Assembly: GCF_003478335.1 (NCBI RefSeq)
Contig: NZ_QUFB01000046.1
Span: 1-23,165 of the forward strand
Direction: 5' to 3'
DNA from: Clostridium sp. AM49-4BH
GTDB taxonomy: Bacteria; Bacillota; Clostridia; Lachnospirales; Lachnospiraceae
DNA: 23,165 nucleotides
The translations under genes were made by a program, and so were the position numbers. Below, piece by piece: positions 1-6,803 of the stretch. The notes below the pieces were generated by a model. The model worked only from the letters and a program-made list of their open reading frames with translations. It did no database searches and had not been told where the DNA came from. The stretch's first letter is position 1; each line of letters starts with the position of its first letter.

Positions 1-94
1 TGAAAGGGACTTTGCGCTCGTCGTTACTTATGTCTCGTACTTCAGAGACATTAAGTAACGTGACGTAGCGCATCGTAGCGAAAGCGTCCCGTCC
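1..94. repeat. Palindromic hairpin repeat at the window start
   Basis: This stretch folds back on itself in three nested stems. GGGAC (6-10) pairs with GTCCC (86-90), GCGCT (14-18) with AGCGC (67-71), and a 15-base arm at 22-36 with 45-60, with one bulged base and an 8-base loop (37-44). The first 39 bases recur identically, in the same orientation, as the last 39 bases of the window (23127-23165). Nothing here codes for protein. A palindrome present at both ends is what one expects where an assembler stops at a dispersed repeat. Confidence 0.8.
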
Positions 95-330
95 AAAAAT
101 GGATGATACCTTGCTAAACCGGGACATCTCAGACAATCCTTCGGGCATGTATTCATCAGAGACTTAACAAAATAAGAAATCACTCAAAAACTCTGCGTTC
201 TGCGGCAATTATCTTAGTTCGCTGCCGGCAGAACAAGTCAGTCTACTGGCTGCAAAATAGTTTATTTGTTGCTGACATAATAAGCAATATGTGGGATGAC
301 GGTAACGGTTGGTCTGCGAAGATTGAGAGG
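95..330 (+). repeat. Left repeat arm, inverted relative to the right-end arm
   Basis: Read on the + strand, this arm aligns with the reverse complement of 22740-23126. Shared blocks in the same order include GGATGAT, CCGGGAC, GCATGT, AGAAATCACT, AAAAACTCTG, GGCAATTATCTTAGT, GGCAGAACAA, GGCTGCAAAATAG and AGCAATATGTG. By eye about 70% of bases agree, so the arms are diverged family members, not a fresh duplication. An internal stem, GTTCTGC..GCAGAAC (about 198-233), encloses the invariant AATTATCTTAG. With 1-94 and the bases up to 414 this makes a non-coding stretch of about 410 bases. No convincing promoter for the next gene was found in it. Confidence 0.75.
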
Positions 331-414
331 GGAATTGGAAATTGCGGTTGGGGAGTGTGACGAAAGGTAACATGCTGGTTTTGCTCTTCTTTGATGGGAA
401 AGGAATGTATGTTT

Positions 415-1389
415 ATGATGGAAAATGGAAATGTGTGGACATTTGATAAGATTGCAGAGTGTGCCGGAGCTATTCGGGAAAATATGGGCCGCGTGATCAT
501 TGGAAAGCAGGATGTGATCAAATTGGTGATAGCAGGGCTGTTCGCAGGGGGACATATTTTGTTGGAGGATACGCCGGGTACCGGCAAAACAATGTTAGCA
601 AAGTCCTTAGCAAGATCGATCGATGCGGAGTTTGGGCGGATTCAATTTACGCCGGATCTTCTCCCGCTAGATCTGACCGGGCAGAATGTGTATCATCAAA
701 AGGAGGGACAGTTTGTATTTGTGCCGGGACCGGTCTTTTGTAATGTGCTGCTGGCAGATGAAATTAACCGTGCAACACCGAGAACGCAGTCGAGTTTGTT
801 GGAATGTATGGAAGAAAAACAGGTAACAGTAGATGGCGAGACAAGAGTGTTAGAACGCCCGTTTTTTTTGATCGCTACACAGAATCCAATTGAAACGGCG
901 GGTACATATCCACTGCCGGAGGCACAGTTGGATCGTTTCTGTATGCAGCTTAAAATGGGATTCCCGACTGTGATGGAAGAACTGGATATTATGGATCGTT
1001 TTATACAGGATAGCCCGTTAGAACGATTGGAGCCGGTATGTACAGCGGCAGAAATTGTGCAGGCACAAGAGGGCTGCCGGCATATTTATGTCGATGAAAG
1101 TGTCAGACGTTATATTGCCCATATTGTCGAGGCAACGAGAAAGCATTCCGATATAGCATTGGGTGTGAACCCTCGCGGAACATTGGCATATTTGAGATGC
1201 TGTCAGGCATATGCAGCAATCGAAGCGAGAGATTTTGTGACACCGGATGATGTGAAAAAGTTATGTGTACCTGTTTTAGGTCATAGGATCGTGGCGTATC
1301 GTGCGGAGCAGAAAGAAACGATATTGCAAAGCATATTAGAGCAGGTAGAGGTGCCAACAGAATATTGGAAGCCACAGAACGAAGTATAA
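415..1389 (+). CDS. MoxR-family AAA+ ATPase
   Basis: The product is a cytoplasmic MoxR-type AAA+ ATPase of about 324 residues, a family thought to act as chaperones that assemble or mature partner protein complexes. Visible motifs are Walker A (DTPGTGKT, about residues 52-59), Walker B (NVLLADEIN), sensor 1 (IATQNPIE), and a C-terminal lid with NPRGTLAYLR in place of the usual SPR motif. ATG 415 was chosen because GAAAGGA at 398-404 sits at normal distance; TTG 391 and ATG 409 are in frame but too close to or upstream of that site. It is followed by a DUF58 protein and a membrane protein, the standard MoxR-DUF58 arrangement, so the three probably work together at the envelope. The cellular target cannot be told from sequence. 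Confidence 0.93.
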   Translation: MMENGNVWTFDKIAECAGAIRENMGRVIIGKQDVIKLVIAGLFAGGHILLEDTPGTGKTMLAKSLARSIDAEFGRIQFTPDLLPLDLTGQNVYHQKEGQFVFVPGPVFCNVLLADEINRATPRTQSSLLECMEEKQVTVDGETRVLERPFFLIATQNPIETAGTYPLPEAQLDRFCMQLKMGFPTVMEELDIMDRFIQDSPLERLEPVCTAAEIVQAQEGCRHIYVDESVRRYIAHIVEATRKHSDIALGVNPRGTLAYLRCCQAYAAIEARDFVTPDDVKKLCVPVLGHRIVAYRAEQKETILQSILEQVEVPTEYWKPQNEV

Positions 1390-1473
1390 TGACGTAGAGC
1401 TATCAGACAGAGATAGAAGCCACAGAATATAGAATTGTGGCAGGACGATTTTACGGGAAGGAGGGGTGCACAG

Positions 1474-2574
1474 GTGACATTACTGATCGCAGTTTTTCTT
1501 GCACTTGTCCTGTTTTTTGGACAGAGAAAATTGTTTGATAAAAATTGGAAGCGAAAGCTGCAAGTATCGCTGGCGTTTGGAGAGCAGGGGGTTTATCCTG
1601 GAGAACTCTGTACTTTAAAGCAGATTATTCAAAATAAAAAGAGGATGCCTTTGCCTGCACTACAAGTCAAATTTCAGGCCGACAAAAGTTTGCAGTTTCA
1701 AGATGAGACGGAGGCGGTCGTTACCGATCATTACTATCGAAGTGAAGTATTTATGGTAGGTGGACGAAAGCAGATCACCCGTACGCTGCCGTTTCGACCA
1801 CAATGTCGCGGAAAATATTCGATAGGGCAGATTCAAATAGCTGCACAGGATTTTTTTATGAGCAAAAAATATGTGGCCGTCTTGCCGGAAAACACGATGA
1901 TCTATGTATATCCAAGACAGTTATCCATGAAGCAGTTATTGAACCACAATAAACAGGTATTGGGGGAGATTGTGGAACGTCGGAGTTATCAGGAAGATCC
2001 GTTTTATTTTCGGGGAATCAGACCGTATCAGCCGTATGATCCGATGAAATATATTAATTGGAAAGCATCTGCAAAGTATGGTGAGCTGTTAGTGAATAGT
2101 TTTGAGTCAACCTATTCGCGAGATGTCTGCCTGTTGTCAGATGTGGAGACGGATTCTGTTTTTTATCGGCAGGAAATGCAGGAGGCGGCGATCTCTGCAG
2201 CGTCAACGTTAGCAGACTATTATTTGCGCAAAGGAGCGAGAGTCAGCTTTCGTACCAATGGCAGGGAAGATACCGACGAGGAGATCGTGTTGGAACAATG
2301 CCAGGGAATCGCAGCGATCACAGCATTAAACCGCAGGTTGGCAGGTATTGATCTTGCGAAAGACAGTGCAGATTTTGCGCGGATGATCAGGCAGATCATA
2401 CCGAACTGCAGACAGAGCAGGCAATATGTATGTATCACGACAAGACCTGTCAGGGACATTTTGGAAGCGGTTACATTACTACAAAGCAAAGCAGCGGAAG
2501 TGTTGCTGATCGTACCGCAAATAGCGGGCGAGGATGTACAGATACTGGCGGGTGCACTAGCGTGGAATATATGA
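1474..2574 (+). CDS. DUF58 domain protein, partner of MoxR
   Basis: This is a 366-residue DUF58 protein with one N-terminal membrane segment (residues 1 to about 17) followed by a basic turn and a long soluble region. The DUF58 signature lies at about residues 180-215, with GIRPYQPYDPMKYINWKA and then LLVNSFE. The following Asp/Ser-containing stretch (LLSDVETDS) suggests a von Willebrand A-like fold. GTG 1474 is the likely start: AAGGAGG (1458-1464) lies 9 bases upstream, and the resulting protein opens directly with the hydrophobic segment. TTG 1435 in the same frame lacks such a site. It follows the MoxR gene by 84 bases on the same strand. DUF58 proteins commonly pair with MoxR ATPases, but their biochemical role is poorly defined. 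Confidence 0.88.
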   Translation: MTLLIAVFLALVLFFGQRKLFDKNWKRKLQVSLAFGEQGVYPGELCTLKQIIQNKKRMPLPALQVKFQADKSLQFQDETEAVVTDHYYRSEVFMVGGRKQITRTLPFRPQCRGKYSIGQIQIAAQDFFMSKKYVAVLPENTMIYVYPRQLSMKQLLNHNKQVLGEIVERRSYQEDPFYFRGIRPYQPYDPMKYINWKASAKYGELLVNSFESTYSRDVCLLSDVETDSVFYRQEMQEAAISAASTLADYYLRKGARVSFRTNGREDTDEEIVLEQCQGIAAITALNRRLAGIDLAKDSADFARMIRQIIPNCRQSRQYVCITTRPVRDILEAVTLLQSKAAEVLLIVPQIAGEDVQILAGALAWNI

Positions 2575-2654
2575 TATAGGTGAGGATTTGGTGCAAGATG
2601 TTAGAAAGAAACTAGCGGATAGATATACAATTTTGTGTGGAGGTACAAGAGCGT

Positions 2655-4037
2655 ATGACGGATATGGACCGCTTTACGGAGCAAAATGATCTTAAAACGA
2701 CAAAATTGCAAAAGCTGTGGAGATCACCAGAGCAAAGATACCGTTATCTGGAAGATTTTTTTGTGTTGCTCATGGAAATGATTGGCTGGTGCGGAATATA
2801 TATGGCTGTGTTATTGTATACGAAGCGGACAGCAACAGAGGATATACTGGGGATGCTTGCAGTGCCGTTTTTGTATGGATTTACGTATGCTTTGCAAAGA
2901 ATAGAACTCTTGGTGCAAAGAAATGTGGACACCCGAACAAATGGAGCAAAGTATCAGGAATATACCGGTGCTATTGTCCTTATAATGGGACACTTATTAG
3001 AAATTATCTTCCTTTATGGATTGCTTGGCAGATCGGCGCAGATGGCAAAAGATATCACTGTCCTTTATATGTTGATCGTTTTATGGAATATGGCTGCTTC
3101 GATCAAATGGTGGCGGATACACAGAGAGCATTTCAGTTATACCGGGAAATGGTATTTGGCGGTAGAAGTTGTATTTATATTTTTGTTGGGAACATTCTTA
3201 GAGAATCCACGTTTTCGACTTTTGGCAGTGATTTTGGGAGCCGCCCTGTTGATACTCCATATGTGGTGTGGCTATTTGGAGCGGCTCAATGATTACCTGA
3301 GAGAACAAAGCGATGCTTCGGATGGTACTAAGCATATGATATTTGACGGCAGTTCGAAAATGGTCGTGAGGGTGCTTGGCGTATTTTTGTTAGGTGTACT
3401 ATTTGCAATTGCCTTGAGGGATGTTAAAATGGGGATACCCTTTGGCAGATATGTACGATATGCTGTCCGAAAAGTAGTACAGATGATCGTTGCTCTAGTA
3501 CACTTTATCGCAAGCTTGTGGAAGGTATCACCGGAGAATGTGGCAGATCAGGTGGAAGAGATTACGGAGACAGCGGCTCCTGCAGTGACAGATCTGTCGC
3601 AGTTTGATCATCCGATCGTATTGTTGTTAGGTGCACTGCCATTTATTATTCTGCTTGGTTTTGCGGCAAAAGAATTGTTCCTTAAGTTATTTCGCCGGCA
3701 GGAGAAAATAACCGCAGCGCAGTCACCAAAGCTTATGATACCGGATGAGATTGTAGAAGTGGAAGAGGAAGATTCTTTTTGGACAAAACTAAAACGGAAA
3801 GTTTTTCGTACTAATCGTGAGAAAGTGCGGCATTTGTTTCGCAGACGGATCGTGAACAGCCTACAGGGTAAAGTGCGAAGTACAGATACTGCCAGACAGT
3901 TAGCACATAAGGCGGAGGATGCCGGAACAATGTCGTTAACAGCACTTACCGGTCTTTATGAGGAGGCACGGTATAGCGAGCATGAGATCACCAATGAGCA
4001 ATGGAAGTCGATACGACAAGAGAAAGGAAAAGGATAA
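2655..4037 (+). CDS. Polytopic membrane protein of the MoxR-DUF58 cluster
   Basis: About 460 residues with roughly eight predicted membrane segments (about 35-55, 64-84, 105-124, 134-149, 165-182, 186-204, 236-255 and 320-338) and a basic, charged C-terminal cytoplasmic tail of about 110 residues. The tail ends with LTGLYEEARYSEHEIT, which resembles the C-terminal DUF4129-like segment found on transglutaminase-like membrane proteins in MoxR-DUF58 clusters. No transglutaminase Cys-His-Asp domain is visible here. GGAGG at 2639-2643 precedes ATG 2655 by 11 bases; GTG 2637 is in frame but overlaps that site. The stop is one base before the nth start, so the two genes are probably co-transcribed. 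Function unknown; it is probably the membrane part of the MoxR system. Confidence 0.8.
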   Translation: MTDMDRFTEQNDLKTTKLQKLWRSPEQRYRYLEDFFVLLMEMIGWCGIYMAVLLYTKRTATEDILGMLAVPFLYGFTYALQRIELLVQRNVDTRTNGAKYQEYTGAIVLIMGHLLEIIFLYGLLGRSAQMAKDITVLYMLIVLWNMAASIKWWRIHREHFSYTGKWYLAVEVVFIFLLGTFLENPRFRLLAVILGAALLILHMWCGYLERLNDYLREQSDASDGTKHMIFDGSSKMVVRVLGVFLLGVLFAIALRDVKMGIPFGRYVRYAVRKVVQMIVALVHFIASLWKVSPENVADQVEEITETAAPAVTDLSQFDHPIVLLLGALPFIILLGFAAKELFLKLFRRQEKITAAQSPKLMIPDEIVEVEEEDSFWTKLKRKVFRTNREKVRHLFRRRIVNSLQGKVRSTDTARQLAHKAEDAGTMSLTALTGLYEEARYSEHEITNEQWKSIRQEKGKG

Positions 4038-4038
4038 C

Positions 4039-4680
4039 ATGACAAAGAAACAGAGAGCCTTAATAGTAATAGAACGATTGCGGGAAGCCTATCCGGATGC
4101 AGACTGTACCTTGGAATATGAAGAGGCATGGAAATTGTTAGTCAGCGTGCGGTTAGCGGCACAATGTACGGATGCGAGGGTCAATCAGATCGTTCCTAAA
4201 TTATATGAAAAGTATCCGGATATTGATGCGTTAGCAGCGGCAACGGCTGAGGAGATTGAGGAAATTGTGCGTCCCTGTGGCTTGGGTAAGAGTAAGGCAA
4301 GAGATATTAATGCTTGTATGAAGATGCTTCGAGATGAGTATGAAAGCAAAGTCCCAGAGGATTTTGATGCCCTACTGCGTCTGCCCGGTGTGGGCCGCAA
4401 AAGTGCAAATCTGATCATGGGAGATGTGTTTGGCAAGCCGGCTATCGTCACCGATACACATTGTATTCGATTGGTAAATCGGATTGGATTGGTGGATGGG
4501 ATCAAAGATCCAAAGAAAGTTGAAATGGCATTGTGGAAGATCATTCCGCCAGAGGAGGGAAGTGCCCTTTGTCATAGATTTGTCTGTCATGGACGAGATG
4601 TATGCACAGCGAGAACAACACCGCATTGTGAACGGTGCTGTCTGGCTGATGTGTGTAAGGCTAACGCAAAGGCTCATTAA
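4039..4680 (+). CDS. nth: Endonuclease III (DNA glycosylase/AP lyase)
   Basis: Base-excision repair enzyme of 213 residues, normal length, which removes oxidised pyrimidines and cleaves abasic sites. It has the helix-hairpin-helix LPGVGRKSAN with the catalytic lysine, the catalytic aspartate in IVTDTHCIRL, and a C-terminal cysteine cluster for a 4Fe-4S centre. The cysteine spacing is C-x7-C-x2-C-x5-C, one residue longer in the first gap than the usual C-x6-C-x2-C-x5-C. The extra residue lies in a run of two identical ACA codons. ATG 4039 begins one base after the upstream stop and is preceded by AAAGGAAAAGGA. The 3' end overlaps the convergent aminopeptidase gene by 20 bases. Confidence 0.95.
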   Translation: MTKKQRALIVIERLREAYPDADCTLEYEEAWKLLVSVRLAAQCTDARVNQIVPKLYEKYPDIDALAAATAEEIEEIVRPCGLGKSKARDINACMKMLRDEYESKVPEDFDALLRLPGVGRKSANLIMGDVFGKPAIVTDTHCIRLVNRIGLVDGIKDPKKVEMALWKIIPPEEGSALCHRFVCHGRDVCTARTTPHCERCCLADVCKANAKAH

Positions 4681-5707
4681 GAGCCTCTGTTCCAGGGAGT
4701 ACAAATCGTCCTTCTTTTATAATGGGTATTTTACGACCGTCTCTGCCATTGACGATAATGTCGCCCAGTTCATGATATGGGATCGTAATATCTGTGTGGC
4801 ATCCGAAATAAGCATGTCGGCTGTCGGTGTGACGCAGTAGGGAATAGTCGTTTTCTTTGGCGATCATTTCCTTTCCGTCCGGGTTGTAAGTGCGTAGTTC
4901 CTCTTCATGAGAGAAGCAAGTATCACCAATTGCAAAATGTGGTCCGGTCTTTTCTTCAATGAGGATCGGCAGCAGATGGGAAATGCCAAACTGCTGTCCC
5001 ATGGCATAAGCGGTCGTGTTGGTTCCGATAGCAAATTCTCCCATAGGAAGTGTTTTGTGTTGGAATAACAGATTTTCAAAAATATATTTTTTGTTCTGTT
5101 CTTCTGAATCATAATTGCTGCATTCATAATCGGTAACGACTCCATCTTGGAATGTAAGACAGATATTTTCATATTTCAGACCATTTAGAAAGCTTTTGGT
5201 CACGTGAAGAATACCATTGGTCCCTTTTAGCTTAGGAGAGGTAAACACTTCACCAAGTGGTATATTGACATCTGCCAAGCAGTTTTCAAAACGGGTTTGT
5301 CGTGCCGGATCTGTCATTGGTGTTAATGCTACGGTAATGTTGGTATGGTTGCCGTTGCGACCGGTAACTGTAACGCTTTCTCCCGAATCTAATGCTTCAA
5401 TGATCGTTGTCTGAATCTGTTCATAACGTTCCTGATCCAGTGTGTTCACGCGGATCGTGGCATCAAAAATATCAGTGAAGTTCTGTCCGATTTCTGGGAC
5501 AGGAAATGCGATGATCGTAAAACTGACTTGATCTCCCGGAATAAATTCATTGGTTAATTCAGTGGAAGCGGCTTGATAGTCAAGTCGTTTGCTGCGTTGT
5601 TTGTCGCTGTCCTTTGGAGTTGTTGATTTGTTTTCAGGGATAAAAGGATGTTCTCCAAATGTCTCGATCACGGCAGGACCGGCATAGGTGGCTGCGAGAT
5701 CTTTCAT
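4661..5707 (-). CDS. M29-type aminopeptidase, C-terminal part (frame 2 of a split gene)
   Basis: This frame carries the C-terminal catalytic region of an M29-like (AmpS/PepS, thermophilic type) metallo-aminopeptidase. Recognisable pieces are LPMGEFAIGTNT (metal-ligand Glu region, about residue 224 of this frame), TGPHFAIGDTCFSHEEE and HTDITI near the end. These enzymes trim N-terminal residues from peptides in the cytoplasm. There is no ribosome binding site at the apparent ATG 5707. Reading the same frame upstream gives AYADRCLTEQRSAYQD before the ATG, which continues smoothly from the preceding gene. It is therefore the second half of a gene of about 690 codons broken by loss of one base near 5754-5755, and not an independent gene. 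Family assignment is from remembered motifs. Confidence 0.75.
   Translation of the reverse strand: MKDLAATYAGPAVIETFGEHPFIPENKSTTPKDSDKQRSKRLDYQAASTELTNEFIPGDQVSFTIIAFPVPEIGQNFTDIFDATIRVNTLDQERYEQIQTTIIEALDSGESVTVTGRNGNHTNITVALTPMTDPARQTRFENCLADVNIPLGEVFTSPKLKGTNGILHVTKSFLNGLKYENICLTFQDGVVTDYECSNYDSEEQNKKYIFENLLFQHKTLPMGEFAIGTNTTAYAMGQQFGISHLLPILIEEKTGPHFAIGDTCFSHEEELRTYNPDGKEMIAKENDYSLLRHTDSRHAYFGCHTDITIPYHELGDIIVNGRDGRKIPIIKEGRFVLPGTEALNEPLR
4670..4686. terminator. Small hairpin over the overlapping stop codons of nth and the aminopeptidase
   Basis: AGGCTC (4670-4675) pairs with GAGCCT (4681-4686) around the loop ATTAA, which contains the nth stop codon. The aminopeptidase stop lies just to the left on the other strand. 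The stem is only 6 bp and has no T-tract on either side, so termination activity is doubtful. It is the only structure between the two convergent genes. Confidence 0.3.
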
Positions 5708-6732
5708 ATCCTGATAGGCGCTGCGCTGCTCTGTGAGACAGCGGTCTGCATATGCTTGTCAAAGATCAGCGCATTATCCATACGGTGATCGTAGTCATAT
5801 TGTTTGTTGGCTGAGGCACCAAAGTATCCGATGCGACCTCTGGCCGAGCGTGTCGTCATGCTGACGCCGGCGCGATAAATACAGCAATCAAGATCCATTT
5901 GCGCAAATTGCCGGATGGCGGCGCGAACGATCTGTTCGAATCCTAAGCTGAAACGGATATTGACGGTTTTCTTTGCGGACAGATCAATGTTATATAATTC
6001 GAATCCTTTGCGGAATCCCTCTGTATATGTGGCCGCCATTGCCTGAATCTTTGCTTGAGAAAGTGTGTTTAAGTGACGGGCGGTTTCCAGTTCATTTTCG
6101 GAAATATATTCCCCAAAATAATATAGATAGCGCAGATCGGTTAAGTCTGCCTGCATTATAATATTTTTGGCAAATGCCATGCGTGGATCTAACAGCGAAC
6201 GGGTGCGGTCTGCAATGGTAATATCTGCGTAATCAAAGCAGTAATAATATAGTGCATGACGAATTTCTTCTGCGGAGGGGTCCTCCTGTTCTAAGATAGA
6301 GTATACTTCCAAAAACAATTCCATCGCCATTGTCACGTACTGCAAATGCTGCTCAAATACATAAGCGATACAGCCTCGCATTTCCGCATATAGCGCACAT
6401 AGAAGCTGTCCCATTTCCAGCCCAAATACGTTGCAGGCATAGTCAGGATTCGCGTAACTCTCTGCGTAATGTTCCGGAAGAATATCAGCATATAAAGAGT
6501 GGTTTAACTGCTGTAATTGTTCTAATGGCATATGATATATGCTGCCGGTGGCAACACAATTCCATGTGTCCGTGATTTCGGATAGAAAGGATGCAACCAT
6601 TGTGACATACGATGCATATGGAGCACACAGTTCTGCTTCGTTTTGAATCTCGTAAATACGCTCACTTGCCAATGTAAAACGTTCTTCCAAAGCTTTATTT
6701 TCTTCTTGATAATAATCATATACTTTTATCAT
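5704..6732 (-). CDS. M29-type aminopeptidase, N-terminal part (frame 1 of a split gene)
   Basis: First 342 codons of the split aminopeptidase. ATG 6732 has AGGAGG 9 bases upstream and is preferred over TTG 6753. The region is mostly helical, acidic and tyrosine-rich, with no membrane segment. No named domain was recognised before the M29-like tail motifs (IRFSLGFEQIVRAA, then YDYDHRMDNALIFDK). After FDK the frame runs into unrelated sequence (HMQTAVSQSS) and a stop; adding one G at 5754-5755 (AAGCAT to AAGGCAT on the coding strand) gives FDKAYADRCLTEQ and joins the downstream frame. The long N-terminal extension is larger than in the classical M29 enzymes of about 400 residues. The gene lies 71 bases after the GGDEF gene, behind a hairpin. 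Confidence 0.75.
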   Translation of the reverse strand: MIKVYDYYQEENKALEERFTLASERIYEIQNEAELCAPYASYVTMVASFLSEITDTWNCVATGSIYHMPLEQLQQLNHSLYADILPEHYAESYANPDYACNVFGLEMGQLLCALYAEMRGCIAYVFEQHLQYVTMAMELFLEVYSILEQEDPSAEEIRHALYYYCFDYADITIADRTRSLLDPRMAFAKNIIMQADLTDLRYLYYFGEYISENELETARHLNTLSQAKIQAMAATYTEGFRKGFELYNIDLSAKKTVNIRFSLGFEQIVRAAIRQFAQMDLDCCIYRAGVSMTTRSARGRIGYFGASANKQYDYDHRMDNALIFDKHMQTAVSQSSAAPIRI

Positions 6733-6753
6733 TTTGGAAATCCTCCTAAACAA

Positions 6754-6785
6754 TTAATGGAAAGCACTTATAGGCTTTCCATTAA
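6754..6785 (-). terminator. Hairpin between the GGDEF gene and the aminopeptidase gene
   Basis: A perfect 12-bp stem, TTAATGGAAAGC with GCTTTCCATTAA, and an 8-base loop. Read leftward it is followed by TTGTTTAGG, so it fits an intrinsic terminator or attenuator for the GGDEF transcript just upstream of the aminopeptidase ribosome binding site. The T-tract is short and interrupted, so some read-through into the aminopeptidase is likely. Confidence 0.6.
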
Positions 6786-6803
6786 TGAAATTATTCATGC
6801 ATT

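Noticed and set aside
391..414. TTG 391 as the MoxR start
   Set aside because: The GAAAGGA ribosome binding site lies inside this stretch, so a start downstream of it (415) is favoured.
243..587. 114-codon minus-strand frame over the left arm and start of the MoxR gene
   Set aside because: It runs antisense into the MoxR Walker A region and has shadow-like composition.
1368..1427. 12-bp direct repeat GAAGCCACAGAA, 48 bases apart, around the end of the MoxR gene
   Set aside because: Too short and isolated to mean more than chance or a small local duplication; no associated element.
2717..3292. 191-codon + strand frame inside the membrane protein gene
   Set aside because: It overlaps a frame with clear membrane topology and its own ribosome binding site; its composition is Cys- and Trp-rich and unlike a real protein.
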